NCBI GenBank assembly: GCA_021779695.1
Contig: JAJYAE010000001.1
Location: 1 to 64,000 of the forward strand
From: Acidobacteriota bacterium
GTDB taxonomy: Bacteria > Acidobacteriota > Terriglobia > Terriglobales > Acidobacteriaceae
Direction: 5' to 3'
Length of the DNA: 64,000 nucleotides
The position numbers and the translations under genes were made by a program. Below the pieces are notes generated by a model, which was given only the letters and a program-made list of their open reading frames with translations, was not told the origin of the DNA and did no database searches. Position 1 is the stretch's first letter; every line of letters starts with the position of its first letter. Of this stretch, positions 42,737 through 51,266 are shown piece after piece.

Positions 42737-44314
42737 TCAGGACTCAGCGACACGGCTGCGGTAGTTCCACGGCATCCACTCGGCCGGATTCTGTGCCAGA
42801 TCTTCGGCATGGCGCTGCAACTCGGTCAGGTAGTCGAACGGATTGGCGCCGTTCAGCTCGCAGGTGTGGATCAGGCTCATGTAGAGATCGCCCACCTGGG
42901 CTCCGTTCAGGGTTTTATAAAACAGCGAGTTCTTCCGATGAAGGATCGCACGCTTCAGCGATCGCTCGCAGATATTGTTATCGAGCGGTGCTCCCGCGGT
43001 GCGCAGGAACAGCGTCAGTGCCTTCCAGTGGCGCAACATATATTGGATCGCCTTGCCCAGTCCGGAGTTCGGCTCCGTCCGGCGGTTGTCCAGCTGTGCC
43101 TGCATCCAGCCGTGCAGCTTATCCATCACAGGACGGCTGTGCTGCTGATGGAAGCGCAGCCGCTGCTCCGGTGACATCTTCTGCTCCCGTGCCAGCGCGT
43201 CGTGGCGATACACGGCGCCCAGCGACTCCAGCACATGGCGGCACTCTTCGGGGAAGTTCGTCAGCACTTCAACGAACTGCCGCCGCCCGTGCGCCAGGCA
43301 GTTGGCGATCAGCTCTTCCACGCCCTCACTGAGCTTCGGCGCATTCCGCGCCAGCGCGTCCGACATGCGGATCGGCGCAGCCAGTCCTGCTGCGCGATGC
43401 CTGAGCACGGCGGTCAGGTTCTCGCCCGCATGTTTTGCCCCGCTGAAGAACAACGCGATCTTCCATCCCGGTGCTGTCGACACGATGCCGCTGGTGAAGA
43501 CTCCGGTGCGCTCATCGGCCGGTTCCCGCGCCAGATGCAGTACCCGCACGCTGGTGTCGTCGTTGTGCAGCACTTCGCCCTGCGCTGCTTGCCGGATCAG
43601 CTCATCCCACGCCGGTCGCATCGGCTCCGCCGCTTCCTCGACGATCTCCCACTGCGTGGCCGCCGGCAACGGGATGCCGAGACTCTGTTCGAGATGTTCC
43701 AGCCGGTAGAACGGCATGCCGCTGCCGTACTTCAGCTGCGCGATCATCGCTGCCGCCGTGTCTTCGTACTTCTCTTCGCCCACTCCTTCCGGAGTCTGTG
43801 CAGTAAAGACCTCCCCGCACAGGTTGCAGCGCAGCCGCTCCAGTTCGTAGACGGTGGCCGTCAGTGGAGCCTGCCCCGCGATCCGCACCAGCACCCGCGG
43901 ATCCTGCTGCACATAGACTCGCCCTTTTTCGCAGCCCGGGCAGTGATCGCCGGCCGTCAGCTGCCCATGCGGTACTTCCACTCGCGTGGCGCCACTGTAG
44001 GCATCAGCTCCGTTGCGCCCGTGCCCGGGCTTCTTCGGCTTCTTCTTTTCCTGTGCTGCCGGCTTCGACTGTTCGCCGAGCCCCGCCCGCTCCAGCACTT
44101 CGCGCGTCTTCTCCGTCACCAGCGGGAACAGCAGCTTGCGCAGGTCCCGGATCGTGGTGTCCTTGTCCGCGATCAACTCGGTGAGAAGCTCAAGCCCTTC
44201 CACCAGTGCCTTCAGCTTCCGGAAGTCCTCCTCAGGCAGCGACGGCCGTACACGCTCCAGCAGCGACTCCAGATCTTCGCGCGGGATCTCCAGCACTTCG
44301 GGCTTCGTCACCAA
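42737..44314 (-). CDS. tnpC: IS66 transposase TnpC
   Basis: 525 residues. It has an N-terminal helical leader, a zinc-finger-like region (CPGCEKGRVYV and LRCNLCGEVF), then the IS66 DDE core with VLHNDDTSVRVL, IALFFSGAKHAGENL, ANCLAHGRRQFVEV and LDNNICERSLKRAILHRKNSLFYKT. The C-terminal tail is LIHTCELNGANPFDYLTELQRH. All regions are present and uninterrupted, so it looks intact. Confidence 0.95.
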   Translation of the reverse strand: MVTKPEVLEIPREDLESLLERVRPSLPEEDFRKLKALVEGLELLTELIADKDTTIRDLRKLLFPLVTEKTREVLERAGLGEQSKPAAQEKKKPKKPGHGRNGADAYSGATRVEVPHGQLTAGDHCPGCEKGRVYVQQDPRVLVRIAGQAPLTATVYELERLRCNLCGEVFTAQTPEGVGEEKYEDTAAAMIAQLKYGSGMPFYRLEHLEQSLGIPLPAATQWEIVEEAAEPMRPAWDELIRQAAQGEVLHNDDTSVRVLHLAREPADERTGVFTSGIVSTAPGWKIALFFSGAKHAGENLTAVLRHRAAGLAAPIRMSDALARNAPKLSEGVEELIANCLAHGRRQFVEVLTNFPEECRHVLESLGAVYRHDALAREQKMSPEQRLRFHQQHSRPVMDKLHGWMQAQLDNRRTEPNSGLGKAIQYMLRHWKALTLFLRTAGAPLDNNICERSLKRAILHRKNSLFYKTLNGAQVGDLYMSLIHTCELNGANPFDYLTELQRHAEDLAQNPAEWMPWNYRSRVAES

Positions 44315-44392
44315 CCCAGGTTCGCCCAGGTCGTTTCAAAAAGCCAGGATTTTCTTCGCTGTTTTTTGCAGATGTACCTGTTCAGGTCCGCT

Positions 44393-44758
44393 TCACGCTG
44401 CGCTCCCGCCTACAGGACGCCATATCGGTGCTGCCCGCACTCGCGATGCATCGCCGGCTGCCAGCAACAACTGCGCCTGCCACGCTTCCAGCCGCCGCGC
44501 CGCACTGCCCTCGCTATCGGGCCACCAGCCGAACCTTCCCTTTGAGAGTCGTTTGGTCAGAAGCCAAAAGCCCTGCCCATCATAGGCAAGCAGCCGTATC
44601 GTGGTGCCCCGCCGGCTCCTGAAGATGAACACGCAGCCCGAGAACGGATCTTCGGCCAGCTTCTCCTGGCACAGCCGCGCCAGAGAATCCATCCCCTTGC
44701 GTCCATCCACCGGCTCGATCGCCACCAGCACCCGCATCTGCGGCGTGATCTGGATCAT
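44393..44758 (-). CDS. tnpB: IS66 accessory protein TnpB
   Basis: 121 residues from ATG 44758, overlapping the tnpA stop (ATGA). MRVLVAIEPVDGRKGMDSLARLCQEKLAEDPFSGCVFIFRSRRGTTIRLLAYDGQGFWLLTKRLSKGRF is the standard TnpB pattern. Required for transposition in the family; function at protein level unclear. Intact. Confidence 0.93.
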   Translation of the reverse strand: MIQITPQMRVLVAIEPVDGRKGMDSLARLCQEKLAEDPFSGCVFIFRSRRGTTIRLLAYDGQGFWLLTKRLSKGRFGWWPDSEGSAARRLEAWQAQLLLAAGDASRVRAAPIWRPVGGSAA

Positions 44759-45153
44759 CCCGTCACTTCTCGCCACGCCCGCAGCAGCGCCGCCCAGTCC
44801 GGCGCCGTCGCGCTCTTCCACTGCACCCGCATCCGCGGCCGCGGTGCACCCTCGAACTCGACGATGTACTCATCGCCTGTTGTGGCCGCTGCTCCGATCA
44901 GTTCCACAAATGCCGGCATCGATGCTCTCTTCTGCCGCTGTTCCACCAATCCGACTCGCCGCTTCAGCACGTTGTAATCCAGCCGCAGTGCCTGCGCCAC
45001 CACGTTCACTCCGTGCTGCCGCGCCTGCTCCACCGCCGCCTGCCACAACGACTCCGGCAGCTTCCCGCGCCCGCTCCGCGTTGATCGGAACTCGTCGAAC
45101 TCCTGCCCTAACTGTCGCACTGAATCTGGTACTGCCGACTTCTTCACCGCCAT
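44755..45153 (-). CDS. tnpA: IS66 accessory protein TnpA
   Basis: 132 residues. A helical region with an HTH-like part (SLWQAAVEQARQHGVNVVAQALRLDYNVLKRRV) precedes a short beta region (EYIVEFEGAPRPRMRVQW). First gene of the IS66 tnpABC operon, about 78 bases from the right end of the element. It differs from classic short IS66 TnpA in sequence but fits by position. Confidence 0.75.
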   Translation of the reverse strand: MAVKKSAVPDSVRQLGQEFDEFRSTRSGRGKLPESLWQAAVEQARQHGVNVVAQALRLDYNVLKRRVGLVEQRQKRASMPAFVELIGAAATTGDEYIVEFEGAPRPRMRVQWKSATAPDWAALLRAWREVTG

Positions 45154-45208
45154 CGTCAGCCGCCCTTATCCGGCTGACTCACCCTACCAACCTTGCACAC
45201 CCCATTTC

Positions 45209-45418
45209 ATGCAGCCTTGCCGAAAGGACACGACCTTCGTTGTCGCCTGTAAGAAATGCCGCCGGGACGTCCCGACCGGCGCCGGCGAATTTCCGTTCCA
45301 GTCAATTGTCGTCGAGTGCCCGCTGTGCGGCGAGAAACGCCGTTACCTGCCATCGGAAGTATTCCTCGGACGAGTGGATCAGCTGGTCAATCGGCAAAAG
45401 CGCGCGGGGGCAATCTGA
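45209..45418 (+). CDS. Zinc-finger protein gene re-started from transposon end
   Basis: 69 residues. ATG 45209 lies inside the right inverted repeat of the element; reading enters the duplicated 50 bases and continues to the original stop. CKKCRRDVPTG...VVECPLCGEKRRYLPSEVF has two CxxC pairs for zinc. Only the first eight or nine residues differ from the predicted original protein. No ribosome-binding site precedes this ATG, so expression is uncertain. The next gene starts within its stop (TGATG). Confidence 0.6.
   Translation: MQPCRKDTTFVVACKKCRRDVPTGAGEFPFQSIVVECPLCGEKRRYLPSEVFLGRVDQLVNRQKRAGAI
45210..45231 (-). repeat. Right terminal inverted repeat of the element
   Basis: On the minus strand it begins GTGTCCTTTCGGCAAGG and abuts the right 50-bp repeat exactly. 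It matches the left end at 17 of 22 bases. Confidence 0.65.
45232..45281 (+). repeat. 50-bp direct repeat, right copy
   Basis: Identical to 41561-41610 over all 50 bases and directly adjacent to the right end of the element. Confidence 0.9.
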
Positions 45419-45633
45419 TGTTCGACCCCGACGCACACCTGCCACGAATCAATCGCGGAATGGTCTATCTGGGAGCCTGTTTGATTGCCGGAATCCGGCT
45501 TGCGCGGGAGCGACAGGTGAATGTGCGGGTCGTTCCCACGCGACAGGCGATCGAAGAATCAGTGGATCTAGCACATGAGATTTTCAATTGCGTGTTCCGC
45601 AAAGTGCCGGACCAAGCGAAAAAGCATCATTGA
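45418..45633 (+). CDS. Small hypothetical protein
   Basis: 71 residues, starting in the stop of the zinc-finger gene (TGATG). GMVYLGACLIAGIRLARERQVNVRVVPTRQAIEESVDLAHEIFNCVF is a mostly helical sequence with one moderately hydrophobic segment. Co-expressed with the zinc-finger gene in the original arrangement. Function unknown. Confidence 0.55.
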   Translation: MFDPDAHLPRINRGMVYLGACLIAGIRLARERQVNVRVVPTRQAIEESVDLAHEIFNCVFRKVPDQAKKHH

Positions 45634-45751
45634 CGGCGTGCCGCCGGAAAACATGTCCGGTGCCGGTTTGTCGGTACTAAGCGACGCCCAAAGAAGGACT
45701 CCTTCTCTCCAGGTTTCTCGCTGGCTCCGCCTTGAAGATCCACAAGGTAAC

Positions 45752-47254
45752 TCACATGTAGTAGCGAAAAGACGACAGTGGCGACACAGAGTCGTCTTCT
45801 CCATACTCGGCCATGATGCCTCCTATCTTTCTCGAGAAAGCCAGAGTAACCGGCTGTCCGCCCGACATGCTTGCAGTATTCCAGTTCATGCGTGCGAGCC
45901 CAAGAATGTCCTTTGCCACACGCTCGAAATCAACGGCTCGGTCGCTCCGAATCTCAATAGGTGCAGGTATATGTGGCCCTGGATAGGTCCCAAACGAAGG
46001 CATGTAGCCCGTTGTAAAGAGATACGACTTAGCGTTGTTGATTATGCACAGCGTACCTCGATTTGGAGGGTACGAGCCAAAGCGCAACAGACGGAATTGA
46101 GTCGGCATCAGGTTGATGAGTTCGATAACTGGGACTGACGATAAAGCATGTCGAAACCCCTCGCGCTCAGACTCACTAAACGCAGATGTCTTATGGAAGA
46201 CCATGCGGACGGGGTCACCGCCGGTGCGATCTCGATATTCTTCGAGCACATTGGTGGCGAGCGCGGCGGCTTGAGCGTCCGTCAAATGGACATTCCGTCC
46301 CTGATCTTCGCTCCAATCCACATTTCCTCCACGAAGGGCAAACCCTTCCCCTTTGCTGGAGAACGCCTGGGCGATACTCGATTGAACGAGATGTCTCTGG
46401 GTGGTTTTCAGGTGGTGAAAACTGATTCCGACAAAGCAGCTCTCTGGACCATCGAGATTGAGGCGCCAAGGTATGCCTCCGGCCTTGTAGTAGAGAGCAA
46501 CCGAGCTGTTCCACGCTCTGATGTTGGGAGCTTGGTTTGACTCGTGGTCTTCGACAAGGTCCCGAGTCGCGATCTGAACGGGCATCCGATAGCGCATCGC
46601 GCGAGCTTTCAAAGCACGGCGAAAATCACGCTGAAGAAGGTCCTCAGGCTGTTCTTCGATAGCTTCGCTCTCAAACGAAAACGACATCTGGGTGTCTTTC
46701 TGCTTCCTTTTGAGTTGAGCGACTGCTGCCTTTTCTTCCTTCGTCAGTGATGAGTTCAGCGACCAGCAACGTACGATGAGTTCCGCTGGGAGACAGCAAA
46801 GAATGACGTCGGGCTTCTTCGTCTCCATCGAAGCGAGGTGACGTACGCCTTCTGAATACAGGTCCAGAACACTCTCGAACCGAACTTTTGCATCACCTTC
46901 GCGTAGCGCTGCAGCCAAGTCTCCCGACTCTCCACCAAGGCTGCGCACAAATCGCGCGTCCGTAACCATTTTGGCTCGGAACACCTCGTCAAAGCCGGGG
47001 TATGCGGGATACTGCGTTATGTCCGCTGCCCCAGGAATGAAGTCCGCACAGCGGTTGAGCCATTTCTGCGTTGCCTCGATCATCTGATCCGGGCCAACGA
47101 GTCCAACCGTGATCATCTCGTTTCTTCCGGCGCCGAATCGTAGATCAAAAGGGCCTGCTTCGCGAAGTCCTTGGCGCACATCGGAAAATTCACCTGGGCC
47201 GCCAAACTCCAGTAGCGGTTCATCCATTTGACAAAGATCAATTTGTATCGGCAT
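45752..47254 (-). CDS. Short prokaryotic Argonaute (MID-PIWI, catalytically inactive)
   Basis: 500 residues with AGGAGG just upstream of ATG 47254. The opening LLEFGGPGEFSDVRQGLREAGPFDLR...ITVGLVGP...TQKWLNRCADFI matches short pAgos. The MID region has NIRAWNSSVALYYKAGGIPWRLN. In the PIWI domain FVGISFHHL has Ser278 where active enzymes have the first catalytic Asp, so no slicing is expected. The end (LPTQFRLLRFG...NRGTLCIINNAKSYLFTTGYMPSFGTYPGPHIPAPIEI...DILGLARMNWNTASMSGGQPVTLAFSRKIGGI) is the conserved PIWI tail. It should bind a guide and target and control its SIR2-APAZ partner, whose gene it overlaps by 17 bases. Confidence 0.92.
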   Translation of the reverse strand: MPIQIDLCQMDEPLLEFGGPGEFSDVRQGLREAGPFDLRFGAGRNEMITVGLVGPDQMIEATQKWLNRCADFIPGAADITQYPAYPGFDEVFRAKMVTDARFVRSLGGESGDLAAALREGDAKVRFESVLDLYSEGVRHLASMETKKPDVILCCLPAELIVRCWSLNSSLTKEEKAAVAQLKRKQKDTQMSFSFESEAIEEQPEDLLQRDFRRALKARAMRYRMPVQIATRDLVEDHESNQAPNIRAWNSSVALYYKAGGIPWRLNLDGPESCFVGISFHHLKTTQRHLVQSSIAQAFSSKGEGFALRGGNVDWSEDQGRNVHLTDAQAAALATNVLEEYRDRTGGDPVRMVFHKTSAFSESEREGFRHALSSVPVIELINLMPTQFRLLRFGSYPPNRGTLCIINNAKSYLFTTGYMPSFGTYPGPHIPAPIEIRSDRAVDFERVAKDILGLARMNWNTASMSGGQPVTLAFSRKIGGIMAEYGEDDSVSPLSSFRYYM

Positions 47255-50015
47255 GATCCTCCTCTTCTGCTTCTATGCGGGAGGTCTCAGCGAGCTCTGC
47301 AATTTCGTTGATGAGATCGTCGTCGATCTCACCTTCTGTGGGTTCGATATCCTGTTCTTCAACGAAAGCGGAGTCGGTAATAGCGACCGACGGAAACTTC
47401 GCCATCAAGGTAACGTGCGCTTCTGGTTCGAGGGGGAATCGGGACAATGAGCGCGTTTCGCCTGGCAGAAGGTCAGAGACGGGCGGTTCAGGCGTGAGAT
47501 CAAAAGACCCAACTTCTCCCTTTGCGACGACCCAAAGCCAAAATGAAATGTCGTTGAGGACCGCGTTGTTATAGTCTCTCGACGCGCGCTTCGTTGAAAG
47601 CGCATTCACTCGCTCCGAGGCAAGTAAGCCTTTCAACCCATTGAAGGTAAAAACATAACCGGGCTCGATGATTAGGGCCCAAGTGTCGCCAAACTGTTCA
47701 AACCGATAGCTGAACGCTTGATGTTCCCAATACTGGACTTTCTCAGTTCGAGGAGAGATTCGTGCTTTCACCACGGTCCGCGTCGCTCTTCGTAAGCGCG
47801 CTTGGTACGTGATCACGCGTGGGCCATCTTCTTCTTTTGGAAAGTAGGCTCGCTTCCGCTTCTTATCTACGAAGAGACCCCGCTGGTACAAATGAGCTTC
47901 AAGAGTCATGTTCAGAAGTTGGACAAGTCGTCGAGAACCATCTGGCGTCGAAGAGAACTCGGCACTCGTCAACGTCTCGCAGTCGCCACCATCGAGCAAA
48001 CGAGACAGTGGATTGTTCCGAGCCTCAAGATCATAGAAGCTGAAGAACCGGCCATCGTGGAAAAGGAATGGGGGGATCCAATCATCGCCGGCCTCCTCCC
48101 AAATTTCGCTGAGGCGGGACACAGTCGTACCGGCGTGGTGCAGATAGGCAGGGATCTTTACTACCTCAATAATGTTCGCCGCATAGCGGCTGGTCGTCGG
48201 TATGAGCGGAGATGCTGTCCCGGTCGACTGATCGACGGCCTCTGGTCTTGAGAAGATTTCGATGTCGAATGCGGTGTTATTTTCGTCCGGCCCGAATCGG
48301 ACGTCGCCACCGTTGTTCCTAACGTCTCGCAAGACATCCGATAGGCCCGAGCCCCTCTTATCCATCTCCCCACTGCCATAGAAAAGATCGGCCAATACTG
48401 GGTTCCGATAGCCTTTTATCCCTCGGCGACCGCGCCGGATTTCAGATTCAATGGAGCCCTGCTCAACCCGGTGCTGGACCTCCTCGACCAATCCGCCAGG
48501 ATTCGATATTTTGATGCTCGAAGGAGTCACCATGATTTCGATGTGCCCGGGCACCCGATAGTCACGATGCACTAAGGCATTCACGATGACTTCCTTTAGA
48601 GCGAGTGGCGGATATGGGATGACAGTCTCAGACACTTCACCTTTCAGCCGGAAAGGCCGATTGAAAGCTCCCAAGAATTGCGTAATTTGTTCAAATTGCT
48701 CCCAGAGATTTCCTAGAATAGTCCCTTCGAACCCGTCACCATCGCTTTCGTGAGTTCCACTTTCAATGGGCTGACGTACTCTCGTGAGCCATTCGGGGTT
48801 GCCCGCTGCTCTGATCTTCGTTACCGCTGATGTGATATATCGCTCAGGCTGCTTTCCAAAGAGTAGGACGCCGGCATTCGTGAGCGATTGTGTGGGCGGG
48901 TTGGTCTCTCGCGCGGCGAGATTGAGATTGAAGAGCTGTTCAGAGATCCAATATCGATCGACTTGGGATGGAACGCTTAGCTTCAACGCCTCGGCATATT
49001 GCAGGATGCGGGTGTGCAGGATCGACCAATCCAGCTCTTTGACAGCCACGCCTGCAACCGACATATCGAATGTTGGTGACTGGCGATGGGAATTTGTCGA
49101 GTCAGGCGCGGAAAATGTGAGTTCGGCGTCGAGATTCAATGCCCAAAGATCACGGGCAAACAACTCATCGAAGCCCTCGATATCCACTATGCTGAAATTC
49201 TCGCCAATCGTCTTCGCTAGTTCCTCGACCATTCCAGGGAGTTCTTGAGTCGATTCACTGGAACGTCGACACCAAAAAATGCCATGGCGATAGAAGTGAC
49301 AGCTCTCCGCATTCTCGATCAATAGATGACGCATAACGGAAGGCTCGGCGCCACGATACCCAACAACAATGAGCGGTCGATCTCTAAGAAGCGGCAACAG
49401 TATGCCAATCAGCTCCTGATCGAGCCGCTGCACCTCGTCGATGAGATTCTTATCAGTGTAATGATCGACTGATCCATGTAGATACACGAGCTGCGGATAC
49501 TGCGGATCTGTGGTGAACTTGGTGTAGTCCGAATTCGTCTGGATAGCATTGATGAAATGTGGACGTCCCTTCTGGGCGCGCATATCCATTAGAAGCGAAT
49601 CGAAATTCGTGGTGAGAACCGTATGAACAAGCTGCAGATGCAGAAACTCCGCAAGCTTGTCGTATCCAGGGCTGGGCTCAATTCCAGGCGATAGCAGCTT
49701 GCGGAAGAACTCTGCGCGAGCATGACGGGGTTGAAGCAGGTGCTGGACAACCGCTGGATAGTTGTCGACAAGCGGTGCGTCTTGGTCAAACCACGGTTGC
49801 TCCTGGAGCCAAGGCAACCAATCACTTCGCTGTAGTCTGGGATCCTCTTCGGACCGACCGTGCTGATGCGCATATGCCCAGCGGGCGGCTCTCTCTACTA
49901 CGCCTGCTGCCCCGGGAATTCCAGAACGTATCGATGCACCAGCTCCCAGAAGAAGTACTGGTTTCGGTCGCGACTTCAAAAGCGAATAAAGCCTTCCAAT
50001 GGTTCCGACCTGCAT
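47238..50015 (-). CDS. SIR2 - RecG/AlbA-type ATPase-like - APAZ fusion effector
   Basis: 925 residues from ATG 50015, which has GTGGAG six bases upstream; longer starts at 50090 or TTG 50132 are possible. SIR2: LLLGAGAS (24-28), TTNFD (N137), LHGS (H180) and VVGYRGAEPSVM, all intact. The middle (about 330-610) has AGVLLFGKQPERY, LKEVIVNALVHRDY (N479), KISNPGGL, RNPVLADLF and GSGLSDVL, the HATPase-like part of AlbA/RecG-like proteins. The C-terminal 615-880 is APAZ-like, the module that docks on short pAgo. Expected role is NAD+ depletion when the Argonaute meets invader nucleic acid. A simple SIR2-APAZ protein is about half this length, so the middle module is the odd part. Confidence 0.88.
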   Translation of the reverse strand: MQVGTIGRLYSLLKSRPKPVLLLGAGASIRSGIPGAAGVVERAARWAYAHQHGRSEEDPRLQRSDWLPWLQEQPWFDQDAPLVDNYPAVVQHLLQPRHARAEFFRKLLSPGIEPSPGYDKLAEFLHLQLVHTVLTTNFDSLLMDMRAQKGRPHFINAIQTNSDYTKFTTDPQYPQLVYLHGSVDHYTDKNLIDEVQRLDQELIGILLPLLRDRPLIVVGYRGAEPSVMRHLLIENAESCHFYRHGIFWCRRSSESTQELPGMVEELAKTIGENFSIVDIEGFDELFARDLWALNLDAELTFSAPDSTNSHRQSPTFDMSVAGVAVKELDWSILHTRILQYAEALKLSVPSQVDRYWISEQLFNLNLAARETNPPTQSLTNAGVLLFGKQPERYITSAVTKIRAAGNPEWLTRVRQPIESGTHESDGDGFEGTILGNLWEQFEQITQFLGAFNRPFRLKGEVSETVIPYPPLALKEVIVNALVHRDYRVPGHIEIMVTPSSIKISNPGGLVEEVQHRVEQGSIESEIRRGRRGIKGYRNPVLADLFYGSGEMDKRGSGLSDVLRDVRNNGGDVRFGPDENNTAFDIEIFSRPEAVDQSTGTASPLIPTTSRYAANIIEVVKIPAYLHHAGTTVSRLSEIWEEAGDDWIPPFLFHDGRFFSFYDLEARNNPLSRLLDGGDCETLTSAEFSSTPDGSRRLVQLLNMTLEAHLYQRGLFVDKKRKRAYFPKEEDGPRVITYQARLRRATRTVVKARISPRTEKVQYWEHQAFSYRFEQFGDTWALIIEPGYVFTFNGLKGLLASERVNALSTKRASRDYNNAVLNDISFWLWVVAKGEVGSFDLTPEPPVSDLLPGETRSLSRFPLEPEAHVTLMAKFPSVAITDSAFVEEQDIEPTEGEIDDDLINEIAELAETSRIEAEEEDHADTN

Positions 50016-50255
50016 TGCTTGCTCCACAAGAGAACCTAGCCCTGGGGCTGAGCGCTCGCACTGATTACATGGTATCGGCCTTGGGAGCATCGGAAAGCGA
50101 ATGAATGCCGTGTCTTGCGGAGCGCTGGGCAATTCCGATGAGGTGCGGAATCAAGATAGTTAACCAGGCAGCACCCGTTCTAATCCGCCGTTGTGCTGCC
50201 AACCTCAAGAGCCTCCTTCTTCTATTGCCACCCAGAAAAAAGGATCTCAATTCCA

Positions 50256-51266
50256 ATGAAACCTTCAGAGCTCCACGAGGCGCTACATGCGCTGATCGGT
50301 GAACGTGTGCCCCTGCACGTCTGGGGCGCATGCGGCGTCGGCAAGTCACAAATTGTCGCCCAGGTCGCCGCGGACCGCAAATGCGACTTTCTCGATATTC
50401 GAGCGGTGCAACTGGATCCCGTCGATCTGCGCGGTCTCCCCCGAATTTCAGCAGACCGCGCGGAATGGGTGCCGCCGAAATTCCTGCCGCTCGATGGCGA
50501 GGGCATTCTGTTCCTCGACGAGCTAACTGCGGCGCCGCAGATGACCCAGGCCGGCTGCTACCAGCTGGTCCTCGACCGGAAGCTCGGCGAGTATCGGCTT
50601 CCGGATGGCTGGGTGGTAATCGCGGCCGGTAATCCGGCATCGGAGCGAGGTGTCCACTTCTCGATGCCGCGACCGCTGCGGAATCGTTTCGTCCATCTCG
50701 ACCTTGAACCCGACTTCCTGGATTGGTGCAAGTGGGCCGTGAAGGCGGGAATTCGTCCCGAGATCATCGCCTTCCTGCGCTTCAAGCCGGCACTCCTCCA
50801 CGATCCCGATGCGGCATCCGACGTGAACGCGTGGCCGACGCCGCGCTCCTGGGAGATGGCGTCGAACGTACTGACCGGCTTTGCCCGCCGCCAGCAGAGC
50901 GGCTTCTTTGCTGGCACGACGGAGATCGAGGCGCAGCTGCTGGAGGGAACGATCGGCGAGGCGGCGACCACGGAGCTGGTCGCCTTCCTGCGCCTCTTCC
51001 GGCAACTGCCGTCGATCGACGAAATCCTGCTCAATCCCGATGCGGCGCCTCTCCCCGAGGAGCCGTCGGCGCGGATTGCAATTGCCACGGCTCTCGGCCG
51101 CGCGCTGACCGACCATTCGATTCCCAAGGGAATCCGGTACCTCGACCGGATGCCGACCGAGATGCGGGTGCTCGCCATGCGCGACGCCGCCGCCCGCGAT
51201 CGGGCCATCACCCATACGACGGAGTTCATCCGCTTCGGCGTGGAACATGCGGAGGTCCTGCAATGA
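50256..51266 (+). CDS. MoxR-type AAA+ ATPase
   Basis: 336 residues from ATG 50256 (AAAAAAGGA upstream). Walker A GACGVGKS (24-31), Walker B ILFLDELTAAP, sensor WVVIAAGNPASERG and arginine-finger region MPRPLRNRFVHLDLE give a MoxR-family AAA+ protein. It overlaps the DUF3150 gene by ATGA. MoxR ATPases act with VWA-domain proteins to load metals or remodel complexes; a VWA protein is found 8 kb downstream. On plasmids this trio is common but its function is not known. Confidence 0.88.
   Translation: MKPSELHEALHALIGERVPLHVWGACGVGKSQIVAQVAADRKCDFLDIRAVQLDPVDLRGLPRISADRAEWVPPKFLPLDGEGILFLDELTAAPQMTQAGCYQLVLDRKLGEYRLPDGWVVIAAGNPASERGVHFSMPRPLRNRFVHLDLEPDFLDWCKWAVKAGIRPEIIAFLRFKPALLHDPDAASDVNAWPTPRSWEMASNVLTGFARRQQSGFFAGTTEIEAQLLEGTIGEAATTELVAFLRLFRQLPSIDEILLNPDAAPLPEEPSARIAIATALGRALTDHSIPKGIRYLDRMPTEMRVLAMRDAAARDRAITHTTEFIRFGVEHAEVLQ

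Larger units (their letters stand above)
41611..45231. mobile_element. 3.6-kb IS66-type element with serine recombinase and passenger gene
   Basis: The 3621-bp segment between the two 50-bp repeats. Its ends are inverted: the left begins GTGAGCTTTCGGCAGAGGTGCA, the right (reverse strand) GTGTCCTTTCGGCAAGG, agreeing at 17 of 22 bases with a nine-base identical core CTTTCGGCA. It carries IS66 tnpA, tnpB and tnpC, a serine recombinase and a small passenger gene, all on the minus strand. A third, less exact copy of the end sequence lies at about 42704-42720, just left of tnpC, so a smaller IS66 may be nested with the recombinase pair added. Confidence 0.8.

Noticed and set aside
42104..43174. Long plus-strand frames over the recombinase and IS66 transposase
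   Set aside because: GC-rich antisense artefacts; the minus-strand genes are intact and recognised.
41603..45239. 8-bp target duplication as expected for IS66
   Set aside because: The 8 bases directly left (GACCGGCG) and right (GACCTTCG) of the element differ; only the 50-bp repeat matches.
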